Source: Planctomycetota bacterium | GTDB lineage: Bacteria > Planctomycetota > UBA1135 > GCA-002686595 | Assembly (NCBI GenBank): GCA_029250885.1 | Contig: JAQXEK010000021.1 | Span: 1 to 64,000, forward strand | DNA: 64,000 bases | Reading direction: 5' to 3' | Shown: piece by piece, positions 34,725-43,436 of the stretch | Layout of the letters: each line of letters starts with the position of its first letter | Position numbering within the stretch: position 1 is the first letter of the stretch | Notes under the pieces: generated by a model | Database searches by the model: none | What the model saw: only the letters and a program-made list of their open reading frames with translations | Told to the model about the DNA's origin: nothing | Translations under genes and position numbers: made by a program

Positions 34725-35636
34725 TTAGGCCCGTCGCCCGACCAGCGTGTGCCAAAGTCCGCGTACGCGCTCCTCCTCGAGGACAAGCCCGGCGCCGGCT
34801 AGGGCTTCGCGTACGTCGTCCGCGTGGGCCCGGTGGCAGCCGCTGAAAGCGAACCAGCCATGGGGGGCGAGCCGCGCGGCGAGTTCGTGCACATGGTCGA
34901 TGATGATGTCCGCGTAGATGTTGGCTAGGATTACGTCGTAACCGGTGTCGCCGTCACCTAGGACCTCGAAGCCGCCCTCGCGGAAGTGGCACTTGGTCTC
35001 CACACCGTTGTCCCGGGTGAGCTCGCTGAAGTGGGAGGCGGCCCCGGGGTCGATGTCGAAACCGAGTACGTCTTCCGCGCCGGAGAGGGCCGCCGCACAG
35101 GCCAGGATCCCGGTGCCACAACCGGCGTCGAGTACACGCTCGCCGCCTTTCATCTTGCCCTGCATCACCAACATGATCGTGCGCGTGGTCGCGTGGCGCC
35201 CGGTGCCAAAGACGCCGCCTGGATCCAAGCGCATGGGGATGTCCGTGGGCCGTAGCTGGCCCTCGAAGTGGCGCGGTACCACGGCGATGTCGCCGCAGCG
35301 AAATGGCTTCCAGCTGCGCTTCCAAGAGTTGGCCCAATCCTCGGCGGGCAGGGCGTGGAAGCGAAGCGGCATGTCTTGCAGCTCGTCTAGGCCGACGCGC
35401 TCGGCCAGCTCATCTAGTCTTCGCTGGATGTCCGCGCGCAGGCCCTCCGAGTCGTGGCTGATGGGCACGTAGGCGCGCAGGAAGTCGCTACCCTCTGGCG
35501 CGGCCGTGGAGGCCAAGGTTGCCGGGCCGAAGGCGACGCCGGAGAAGGGGGAGTCCGCGAAGAGGCTAGCCACAAGCTCGCCCCATCCGTCAGGTACGGT
35601 CACGCGGACTTCGATCCAGGTTCGGGCTAGGCTCAT
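34725..35636 (-). CDS. prmA: Ribosomal protein L11 methyltransferase
   Basis: 303 residues from the ATG at 35636, family-typical length. The N-terminal substrate domain starts ARTWIEVRVTVPDGW. DWANSWKRSWKPF and DPGGVFGTGRHATTR are strong PrmA signatures. The SAM motif is VLDAGCGTGILA, and motif IV is YDVILANIYADIII (NxxP/N-type site). It trimethylates ribosomal protein L11 on lysines and the N terminus. It lies 14 bases after the sulfotransferase gene. Confidence 0.93.
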   Translation of the reverse strand: MSLARTWIEVRVTVPDGWGELVASLFADSPFSGVAFGPATLASTAAPEGSDFLRAYVPISHDSEGLRADIQRRLDELAERVGLDELQDMPLRFHALPAEDWANSWKRSWKPFRCGDIAVVPRHFEGQLRPTDIPMRLDPGGVFGTGRHATTRTIMLVMQGKMKGGERVLDAGCGTGILACAAALSGAEDVLGFDIDPGAASHFSELTRDNGVETKCHFREGGFEVLGDGDTGYDVILANIYADIIIDHVHELAARLAPHGWFAFSGCHRAHADDVREALAGAGLVLEEERVRGLWHTLVGRRA

Positions 35637-35650
35637 GGTGGGCGCGGTGC

Positions 35651-36664
35651 CTACAGCTCGTCCCGAAAGAGTATGCCGTCTTGCCGCCCGAGGTAGTCCC
35701 GTGCGATAGACTCGTTCCCGGGGGCAAATTCGGCCAAGAACTCGCGCCGAGTGGCGTCGTCCATGATGCCTTGCTTGGTGAAGAGCTCGCCCTTGCCGGC
35801 CTTGGCCGAGCGAGCCTCCGCCTTTTGGCGCACCCAGGAGTTGGCGCGGGCCCAAAGGAATTCCGGCAGCCACGCAATGCGTCCGTTGAGCTTGCGGCGG
35901 TACGCGAGGGCATCGTCCGTAAGGCGCGGGTTTGGCGTTCGGTCTTTTGGCGGCTGTAGGGCGCTGGCGAGGCCAGCCGCAGATTCCATGTTCCCCGTCA
36001 GCCGACCAGCTTCAAAGAATTGATGGATCACACCGGCGCCAAGCTGCTGCTTCTCATAGACGCACACGTCGATGTTGCCGGCACCAAAGGCATCGGCCCA
36101 CAGGCCAAGCTGTTGGTCGTAGTGCAGGCAGTTCTTGTAGTATTCGCCAAACTCGCGGAAGGTCAGGTCGGTGTAGCCGCCCTTCACGTCTTCGTTGTAG
36201 ATGGACTCGAGCCAGCGGTCTTGGCGCCGTAAGAATACGACGACACGGACCTCGTCCGCATCGGGTAAAGAGCCCTTTAGATGGCCGATCAGGTCACGTT
36301 TCTTGAGCTGCCAGTCTGGGTCTGCGCGGTAGTTTCGCTGGAATACCGAGCCGTCGATCATGGACGATTGTGGACGAGCCAGGGTGCCGCGCTCGGGATA
36401 GATGGCCAGGGTCTCGCCGCTGAGCACAAGGGTCTCGGCCGACACCTTTTGTAGCTTTTCAAAGAAGCCGTCTAAAAAGTGCGCGTGGTTCAAGTACGTC
36501 ATGCACTTCGCGATCCCGTTGTGGTTGTCCCGCTCGACAAAGTCGTGCCACTCGGGGTAGTGGATACCATTCTCGGCAAGCAGTGTACGGTTGGATGCCA
36601 GGGCGCCCTGGATCGCCGTGGTCCCGGTCTTGCCGTAGCCGATGTGCAACACGATTCGCTTCAT
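35651..36664 (-). CDS. Sulfotransferase-like protein
   Basis: 337 residues from the ATG at 36664. KRIVLHIGYGKTGTTAIQ is the 5'-phosphosulfate-binding loop that binds PAPS, and VRVVVFLRRQDRWLESIYNE is the 3'-phosphate-binding region with Arg and Ser. These two motifs in order define cytosolic/secretory sulfotransferases. The acceptor is probably a polysaccharide or lipid. Such genes are abundant in marine Planctomycetota. Confidence 0.82.
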   Translation of the reverse strand: MKRIVLHIGYGKTGTTAIQGALASNRTLLAENGIHYPEWHDFVERDNHNGIAKCMTYLNHAHFLDGFFEKLQKVSAETLVLSGETLAIYPERGTLARPQSSMIDGSVFQRNYRADPDWQLKKRDLIGHLKGSLPDADEVRVVVFLRRQDRWLESIYNEDVKGGYTDLTFREFGEYYKNCLHYDQQLGLWADAFGAGNIDVCVYEKQQLGAGVIHQFFEAGRLTGNMESAAGLASALQPPKDRTPNPRLTDDALAYRRKLNGRIAWLPEFLWARANSWVRQKAEARSAKAGKGELFTKQGIMDDATRREFLAEFAPGNESIARDYLGRQDGILFRDEL

Positions 36665-36720
36665 GGACCGCAGTGTACCGCCTTGGGCCGGGCGGCGCAT
36701 TTGGCTAGGCGGCAATCAGG

Positions 36721-37515
36721 CTAGTCGGCGCCTCGTTCCTGGGCGAACAGCCAAGCGTAGAGCTCGCCGTTGGCGTAGGTCTCAGCCCAGGAGTTGTGCC
36801 CGACACCGGTATAGATGGTGAGGCTTGCGCGGGAGCCCACTTCCTGGAGAGCGTCAACGAGAAGTTCGGATTCGCCGACGGGAACGACTCGGTCGTCCTG
36901 CCCATGGAAGGCTCGGACCGGTACGTGACTTGCACGCAGCAGGCCGTCCATTTCGAAGCCCGAACTGATACCTTCCCAGAGCCGCCGGGGGTCGCCACCA
37001 CCACAGATCGGGACGGCCGCGGCAAATACGTCGGGGAAGCGACTCAGCAGATCCCACGTCGCATAGCCGCCCATACTGAGTCCCGTGATGTAGACCCGGT
37101 CTTCGTCGACGGGGTGGGCGGCGCGGACTTCATCGACTAGGGCCATGAGCGCGTCTGCATCCCACCAGGCATCCTCGGGGCATTGGGGGGCGACGATCAC
37201 AGCGTTGCGCAGCTCGGTGAATTTGCTCGAGTATTTGAGGGGACCATGGCGGCCAACGAGGTCGATCTGCGAGCCGCGCTCGCCCGCTCCGTGGAAGAAC
37301 AGCAAGAGTGGCCAACCGTCCGCCGGCGCCGTTTTGCTGTCAGGTAAGGAGAGCTGATACCCGAGGCGAGTCCCGGCAATTGTGGCCTCGCTAGTGTGGG
37401 TGGTACGAACCGGTTCACCAAGGGCGACGGGCTCCAGCACAGCGGGCCTAGTGTGGCAAGCGAGTGCTGAGGTCAGTAGAAGGGTAAGAGCTAGGGTGCG
37501 CAAGATAGCGTTCAT
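36721..37515 (-). CDS. Lipoprotein alpha/beta-hydrolase (esterase)
   Basis: 264 residues with a lipoprotein signal (TLLLTSALAC). The catalytic Ser sits in GLSMGGYA, the Asp in HGQDDRVVP and the His in GVGHNSW. LLLFFHGAGERG forms the oxyanion-hole strand. It resembles feruloyl-esterase/PHB-depolymerase-type dienelactone-hydrolase-fold esterases, exported and lipid-anchored. The natural ester is unknown. Confidence 0.87.
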   Translation of the reverse strand: MNAILRTLALTLLLTSALACHTRPAVLEPVALGEPVRTTHTSEATIAGTRLGYQLSLPDSKTAPADGWPLLLFFHGAGERGSQIDLVGRHGPLKYSSKFTELRNAVIVAPQCPEDAWWDADALMALVDEVRAAHPVDEDRVYITGLSMGGYATWDLLSRFPDVFAAAVPICGGGDPRRLWEGISSGFEMDGLLRASHVPVRAFHGQDDRVVPVGESELLVDALQEVGSRASLTIYTGVGHNSWAETYANGELYAWLFAQERGAD

Positions 37516-37528
37516 GGGTCGAGCTCAA

Positions 37529-39517
37529 TTAAGAGGCCCCGGTCCAGTCCTTCCAAGCCTCAAAGATCATCACCATGGCCAGGGTGTCAAGCTCGCAGTA
37601 CATGAGCAAGGCCTCGCGCAGTACGTCGCGCTCGCGGTCTTGCATCTCGGTGAACTGCAGGCGCGCGAAAGCGGTCATGGCGGCGCCTCCGTCGGCAAGT
37701 GCTTCGTCCTTGGAGACCATCATCTCGTGCTGCTCTCTTGTTAGGTCCTCGAAGAGGTTGGGCAAGAGCTGGTACGGGTCGCGCACTCGGCCTGTGCCGT
37801 CGCGCTCGACCCAGACTTTGTCCGTAAAGTTCAGGCTCGGGACTCCACCGTCCGCACCATAAATAGGCTCGGAGTATTTGGCCTGAAGGAAATCGGAGCC
37901 GTTCAAGATCGCGGGTAGCACCTTCTTGATCGATTTCGACCCGCCCATGGCTGGGTCGTAGTAGTAGTCCTTGACCGTAACGAGCATGTCGATCATGTCC
38001 CTCTTAGGCGTGGGCCATCCGGAGGCGACGGAGCCCGTGGGGTGGGCGATGGACTCGATGAAGGCGACCAGGTCATCACGATCCGAGGGCGGCTGCTCCT
38101 CGCGGATGAGCTGGGATCGAATGATGGAGAGGATCGTGTTCTCGTGGGGTGAATACTTAAAGATCGATCCATCGTCGCCTTCGAGCTCGAGCTTCAGGGC
38201 GCGTACGAAGTCGTAGCTTGGAAAGTGCCCGGGTTCCACGTCGATGTACTCTCCACTGTGCTCGACGCGACCGTCCTCGAAGACCGTGTGGTGGGAAAAC
38301 TGGAAGCCTAGGGATTCATAGGCGCGAAGGCCTTTGTGGAAGGGGATGGCCGGCGCCGCCGTCTCGAAGTCGATGAAGTGCAGGGGGTACTTCCACGTGG
38401 CGATCTCATCGCGGAGCTGCTTCTTGCGCAGATGCATGGAAGTGTCGGCCTCCTGAACCGAACGCACGTGGAGCCATTGGCGCTCCTTGGCTGTCATCTT
38501 GTCCCCGACATCGCCGTTAAACTTTAAGTCCGCCGGAGTCACCTGCAGCAGGCTGGTTACGCCTCGCTGGATAAGGGCCTGCTTGCCCTGGAAGCCGCCC
38601 AGGTCCAAGACCTTGGGGACCGCGAAGCTTGGCTCAGTCCATTCGGGTGCAGCGGACCAGCACTCTTCCAGACCGCTCTCTAGGCCGGCGGCCTTCTCGG
38701 CGTCGGTCGCGTGGAAGTTGCAGCTCCCACACTTGGCGCCAATGGGTGAGGGGAACTTGCGGTCTTTGCCGTAGAAGTCGGCCAGGCTCGCGACCCACAT
38801 GCCATAGCTTAGGTTGGCATCCGGTCCATGGTCCGTCGCACCAAGGATCCCCTCCGCAAGCTCGTCCACATTGATTGCGCGGAGGAGCGGCGTCCCGAGC
38901 TCGGCCTCGCTCAGGTCTGCGGTGACTTGCACGTCCGCGCGCCCATCTGCGTCTTCAACCAGCAGGAACTTCTGGTGCAGCCCGTCGGTGGGGCAGGGCA
39001 CCGACTTGTCCATCAGCATTAGGTACGCGGTGACCTGGTAAGTGGGGAAGGCGCTCTGCAGGACGTATTTTTGGAAGGTGACGTCTTCGATGTAGGGCCG
39101 GTGCTCTTTGAGCAGCCCGCCGCGCTTGCCCATGAACTGCTCGGCGCCCCCCGCCGAGCAGGACTTCGCCTTGACCTCGATCAGGTCCACACGCCGCCCG
39201 CGCTTTACGAGCACATCCACCCGAATGAACAGGTTCTCAAAGAGGACTGCGGCCTCATAGATGATGGCGTTCTCTTGGTTTAGAAGGTCCGCGGTCTGGG
39301 CCAGAGCGTCCGCCTCGTTGAGGGTCTTTACCATAGTGCCGCCCGGGTGGTAGAGCGTGGCGAGCTCGCCGACCTGATTTCCTCCCTCGGCTAGGGCTGC
39401 CAGGAACGAGTCGTCGTAGGACTTGTCGGGATACACGTCGCGTTTGCGGGTGTAGAAGAGCTTCGTTGGGCACTCGGAGGCGAGCTTGAACCGAGATTTA
39501 GTGAGGCGGCGAGTCAT
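37529..39517 (-). CDS. DUF2779 nuclease: Cas4-like Fe-S PD-(D/E)XK domain plus RNase H-like domain
   Basis: 662 residues. C16 (ASECPTKLFY) together with C263, C266 and C286 forms the one-plus-three cysteine arrangement of Cas4/AddB Fe-S nucleases. Between them lie FIRVDVLVKRGRRVDLIEVKAKS (D101, D111, E114, K116), a PD-(D/E)XK catalytic set. The C-terminal half (about 375-660) holds HFIDFET (382-386), FKYSPHENTIL, KRDMIDML and KSIKKVLPAI, which match the DUF2779/RNase H-like 3'-5' exonuclease core. The gene likely processes DNA or RNA ends. It stands next to a DinG-type helicase in the same orientation. Confidence 0.8.
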   Translation of the reverse strand: MTRRLTKSRFKLASECPTKLFYTRKRDVYPDKSYDDSFLAALAEGGNQVGELATLYHPGGTMVKTLNEADALAQTADLLNQENAIIYEAAVLFENLFIRVDVLVKRGRRVDLIEVKAKSCSAGGAEQFMGKRGGLLKEHRPYIEDVTFQKYVLQSAFPTYQVTAYLMLMDKSVPCPTDGLHQKFLLVEDADGRADVQVTADLSEAELGTPLLRAINVDELAEGILGATDHGPDANLSYGMWVASLADFYGKDRKFPSPIGAKCGSCNFHATDAEKAAGLESGLEECWSAAPEWTEPSFAVPKVLDLGGFQGKQALIQRGVTSLLQVTPADLKFNGDVGDKMTAKERQWLHVRSVQEADTSMHLRKKQLRDEIATWKYPLHFIDFETAAPAIPFHKGLRAYESLGFQFSHHTVFEDGRVEHSGEYIDVEPGHFPSYDFVRALKLELEGDDGSIFKYSPHENTILSIIRSQLIREEQPPSDRDDLVAFIESIAHPTGSVASGWPTPKRDMIDMLVTVKDYYYDPAMGGSKSIKKVLPAILNGSDFLQAKYSEPIYGADGGVPSLNFTDKVWVERDGTGRVRDPYQLLPNLFEDLTREQHEMMVSKDEALADGGAAMTAFARLQFTEMQDRERDVLREALLMYCELDTLAMVMIFEAWKDWTGAS

Positions 39518-39803
39518 GGTGGAGGCAAGAGTTCGAAACAGCTACCGAGCCCGAGGGGCTAGTCGGCGAGAATGACAAAGCTTAGGTCGGCAAAAGTTGA
39601 ACCGAGGCCTTGGTTGGCGTCGGCCGTGATTGTGCTCTGGCCGTATGCGCCAACCGCAATCCAGAGGTTTGCAAGGGGCACCCGGGCGGCCTGTAAGCAT
39701 GCGAACATGGGCAGAGGGATGGAAGGCAGGCTCCCTTCAGGCTAGGGCATTTAGGGCATTGGTCAAGGTCCCCGTTATCGAATGGGGCAAGTGAGCAGTA
39801 ACC

Positions 39804-42800
39804 CTAGAACGGCAGGCTCTCGCTGGGGAAAAAGGCGGGCCGATCGTCATCGTCATCAGGGGTGTAGGTGCTTGTTTCCGGCGCAGGCTCCTTAAATGAC
39901 GAGTCGAGTCCACGCTTGCGGATGTCCGGCAGCATCTCCATGTGGGCAAAGGCCTCGTGGAGAACGAAGTCCGTGTCGCCTTGGACCATTCGCGCTCCGT
40001 CCTTGTCCTCGAGCGAGGTCGTGGGCAGCTCTCGCAAGAACGCTCGTTGGCGAGGCTCGAGGATGCGCTTGTCGAGCACGAACACGCACCCCTTGTCGGT
40101 CTCCCGGCGCATCAGCCGGCCAAAGCCCTGGCGAAAGCGCGCCAGCGCCCGCGGCATGTAGATTGTGTTGCGCTGCTCGCCACTGCCCATGGTTGAGGTC
40201 TGGGCGTGGTGGTAGTCGTCGGGCACGCCGAAGGGCAGGCGCACGATCACTAGGTATTCGAGGGTCTCACCTGGAAAGTCCGATCCGTACCAGAAGGTGT
40301 CGAGCCCCAACAGGATCGAATCGTGTCGCTCACGGAAGCGCTCGGCAAGCTCCTCCTTGGCGATGCCCATGCCCTGCCAATAGACGGGCAAGTGCGAGCC
40401 GGCCAGGCGCGACTCGAGCCCCTCGCCCACCTGCTTCAGGTCGGCGCCGTTAGTAAACAGCACAAGGATGCGCCCGCGGGTCCGCTCGGCTAGGTGGGCA
40501 ATGAACTTGGTCGTGTAATTCAGGAACGCGTGCTTGCCCGCAACTGGTGGCGCATCCCGCGGCACGCCGATCAGCACGCGGGAGTAGTCGAAGATCTCGG
40601 GCACGAACAGGGTCTCGTGTTCGCGGGGTTCGCGCTCTTCGTCCTCGCGCGGCTCGGCGGCGCGGGTCAGGCCGAGGTACCTAGACGAAGCCTCGAAGCT
40701 GCCCTTGATCCAGGTTGTTGCCGAGATCAGAACAGCGCTCTCGAGCTCGGGCAGGTAGCGCATGCCGAGGTCCTCCTGGGGCAGCAGCACGCGGGCGACG
40801 AGCTTCGGCCCGGTGGCGTTGCGGTTGCGCTTCCACCCGCGGGACTCTTCAAAGTCCACGTCGTAGAAGACCTCGGGCCGTAGGTTCGGCTTCAGGGTCG
40901 CGGACTCGTCCTGGGGCAGCCAGGCCTCCAGGGCCATGTTGCTCTCGAGCAGCTCTAGGCGTCCGGTCATGCACCGGTTGCGGATACGGCCGCGACGCTT
41001 CGAGGGCAGCTCTTCGATGTTCTCCAAGAGTCCGGACAGGCCGGCATCCAGGCGCGAAAGCGAATAGACCAGCCCGCGGTGGGCGTGCACCAGCTCGTCG
41101 CTGGGACCCTCTTCAATGAACTCGCGGAACAGGCCGTGCAGCTCGCGGCGATCGCGGCGCGGGACCTCTGCATCGCGCCAGGTTCGGTACAGGTTGAGCG
41201 CGCGCCTAAGCGCCTTCAGTGCGATGCCCGCATCGCGGATGCGGTGCATGGCGTCCTCTGCAATGCCGCGGATCGCGGAGCCCTCGGGCGCCTTGCCCAG
41301 AGCGTCGGCCAAGGGACCCCGACCCGTGCGCTCCTTGTAAAGGTTCTCGAGGTTCGCCTCGACGTCCGCCGGATCGATCTCGTGGCTCCAGGCGCCCTTC
41401 GCTTGGTTGTGCAGGTGCTCGCACTCATCGAAGATGACGTGGCGGAAAAACTGCTGGCGCGCCAGGGCGAAGGAGTGGTTCGCGATGACCACGTTGGCGC
41501 GCTCGGCCCGGCGCCGCGCGACCTCGGCGCCGCAGGTCGACCGGTCCCGGCCCGTGGAGCAGCAGCCGGTCTCCGCGCGCACCTGGCGCAGCAGCCGCGC
41601 CCGGGAGCGCTGCCACATCTCGGGCTTGGCGAAAGGCAAAGGCGTGGTCAGCGGGAAGGCGTCCAGGTCGCCGTCGTCGCTAGACGCTGCGAATAGAAGT
41701 ATCGTGATCCAGGCCAACTTGACCTGGGCCGTGTCCTCGGCAACGCCCTCTTCCACCGGGGCCATGCGGCACATGGCGCGCCAGCATAGGTAGTTGGTGC
41801 GACCCTTGAGGCGCACGACCAGGGGCTTCACATCGACGCCGGCCTTGGCGAGCATCAGCAGGGCGAGGGGGACCTCGCGCTCCATGGCCTGGTCCTGCAG
41901 GGCGCGCGTGAACGTCGCCACGCCGACGCGCAGCTCCTGGCGCGTGGCCCACAGGCACAGGGGAATCAGGTACGCCAGGGTCTTGCCCGTGCCGGTAGGC
42001 GCGTGGGCCAGCAGCAGCTCGTGCTTGCCGAGTCCTGCGGCGATCTCGGTCGCCACGCGCTTCTGGCCCTCGCGGAAGCTGGACTCGCCGTCGCCGGCAA
42101 AGTGCGCGGGCAGGTGCACCTGGAAGATCTCGTCGACCTTGCGCAGGTCGTCGTCCGAGAGCACCGTTGTGCGCTCGCGAATGGGCGGAAGCGAAGGCAG
42201 CTCCTCGAGGGTGGCGAAGGGCATGTGCCATCGCGGCCGTGCGTTCTGGAGCGCGATCTCGGGATCGGGGTCCGCTCCGAGTGCAGCGGAGAAGCTGCCG
42301 TCGGGCATAGCGCCGTCGAAGAGCTCGCCCGGACGTCGTGCCCAGACGGATGGGTACTCGACCATGGTCAACGCGAAAACCAACGCCGCCGCCGCCCGGG
42401 ACTCGCCCTCGGCCGCGCCGATCCCGCGCGCCACGTCGGCCATGTACCGGCCGACCAGAGACAAGACTGGGCTGGGGAAGGCCAGGAAGTTGGCGAGGCT
42501 TGCGGTGAAAGCCTCCAGAAGCGTCTCGGGCGTCCAGGGCTCAGGGCGCCCAGCTTGGGCCGGCGAGCGCCGGTATTCGCGCGTCACGCGCCCCGGGAGC
42601 AGCAGTCCCCGTAACTCATCCAACGCCAGTAAGTCCTGGGTGCCCGAGTGGAACTCGTCGAAGGGGTTGTCCTCCGGATCGAGGGCCTTAGCCCAGGGCA
42701 CGTACTGCTCCCGTCGTGCCACCAAAATCGGCCCACCATCAACGAACTCGCGCAGGGCCGCCCAAGCCAAGTCTGCCGTGGCCGCATCCTCCAGGTCCTT

Positions 42801-43058
42801 CGCCGTAACGCCAAACTCGCGCTGCATGCGCCGCGTCGCTTTAAAGTTCTCCGAATGCCGAGGCGCAACAAACAGGTCCAACCCGCGCCACTCATTCGCC
42901 TCTCCCGGCTCGCGTCGTAGGGCCTGCACCCGAAAGAGCTCGTCCCGGCCAGGATCTGGCCCCGTGGTCCAGGGCACCACCAGCGTGAGTCCCCGCAGCC
43001 GCTTCGCAGGCCCCTCGAGGGGGTCTTCTGGCAGGGGGATGGGGTCGTTATGAAGCAT
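39804..43058 (-). CDS. DinG/Rad3-type Fe-S superfamily 2 helicase
   Basis: 1084 residues from the ATG at 43058 (a GTG lies at 43076). Walker A is APTGTGKTLAYLIP (about residue 352). Fe-S cysteines lie in LCWRAMCRM (about 425) and CCSTGRDRSTC (about 500). Walker B reads FDECEHLHN (about 543), a DECE variant of DEAH. C-terminal motifs are RILVLFTNG and ARFRQGFGRLMRRETDKG (motif VI). The first 330 residues are unfamiliar; no exonuclease motif is evident. Family members unwind DNA in 5'-3' direction, for example at R-loops. It is the likely operon partner of the DUF2779 nuclease. Confidence 0.87.
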   Translation of the reverse strand: MLHNDPIPLPEDPLEGPAKRLRGLTLVVPWTTGPDPGRDELFRVQALRREPGEANEWRGLDLFVAPRHSENFKATRRMQREFGVTAKDLEDAATADLAWAALREFVDGGPILVARREQYVPWAKALDPEDNPFDEFHSGTQDLLALDELRGLLLPGRVTREYRRSPAQAGRPEPWTPETLLEAFTASLANFLAFPSPVLSLVGRYMADVARGIGAAEGESRAAAALVFALTMVEYPSVWARRPGELFDGAMPDGSFSAALGADPDPEIALQNARPRWHMPFATLEELPSLPPIRERTTVLSDDDLRKVDEIFQVHLPAHFAGDGESSFREGQKRVATEIAAGLGKHELLLAHAPTGTGKTLAYLIPLCLWATRQELRVGVATFTRALQDQAMEREVPLALLMLAKAGVDVKPLVVRLKGRTNYLCWRAMCRMAPVEEGVAEDTAQVKLAWITILLFAASSDDGDLDAFPLTTPLPFAKPEMWQRSRARLLRQVRAETGCCSTGRDRSTCGAEVARRRAERANVVIANHSFALARQQFFRHVIFDECEHLHNQAKGAWSHEIDPADVEANLENLYKERTGRGPLADALGKAPEGSAIRGIAEDAMHRIRDAGIALKALRRALNLYRTWRDAEVPRRDRRELHGLFREFIEEGPSDELVHAHRGLVYSLSRLDAGLSGLLENIEELPSKRRGRIRNRCMTGRLELLESNMALEAWLPQDESATLKPNLRPEVFYDVDFEESRGWKRNRNATGPKLVARVLLPQEDLGMRYLPELESAVLISATTWIKGSFEASSRYLGLTRAAEPREDEEREPREHETLFVPEIFDYSRVLIGVPRDAPPVAGKHAFLNYTTKFIAHLAERTRGRILVLFTNGADLKQVGEGLESRLAGSHLPVYWQGMGIAKEELAERFRERHDSILLGLDTFWYGSDFPGETLEYLVIVRLPFGVPDDYHHAQTSTMGSGEQRNTIYMPRALARFRQGFGRLMRRETDKGCVFVLDKRILEPRQRAFLRELPTTSLEDKDGARMVQGDTDFVLHEAFAHMEMLPDIRKRGLDSSFKEPAPETSTYTPDDDDDRPAFFPSESLPF

Positions 43059-43436
43059 AGGCAGGCGTTTGACCACCCATAATAGCGTCGGCTTGGGCCT
43101 TGCTCGCCGGTCAATCGTCAGAAGACAAGCTGGCCCAGCCTCCTTTACTTAAAGCCTTGGCTTCGGGGCCTTGTTGATCCAGGACAGCCACGCGTCGCGC
43201 TCGGTATCACAAATCACTGAGTGCTGGTGCACGCCGGCGCTGCTGGTTGGGCCGACCTCAAGTTGAAGAGCCCCACAGCGCCAAACTGACCGCACAGGAA
43301 TAGCGCTAGCTTGTCGGCCGTCACTGTCAGATCCGTGATTCTCCGTGGCCAAGCCCATTTTGTAGATCGATCTGCATGATGCGCGCAACCATGACAGCAG
43401 TGGTTAGGACGACCATGCTGCCCGTCGGACTCTTCC
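43059..43436. other. Gene-free stretch
   Basis: This 378-base gap lies between the helicase start and the end of the DUF6288 gene, both on the minus strand. A 79-codon minus-strand frame (43149-43388) has no recognisable features. The promoter for the helicase/DUF2779 pair should lie here; I cannot point to a convincing -35/-10. Confidence 0.3.

Noticed and set aside
43149-43388. 79-codon minus-strand open frame between the helicase and DUF6288 genes
   Set aside because: No signal peptide, domain or motif. The composition looks like translated intergenic DNA, and no ribosome-binding site is seen.
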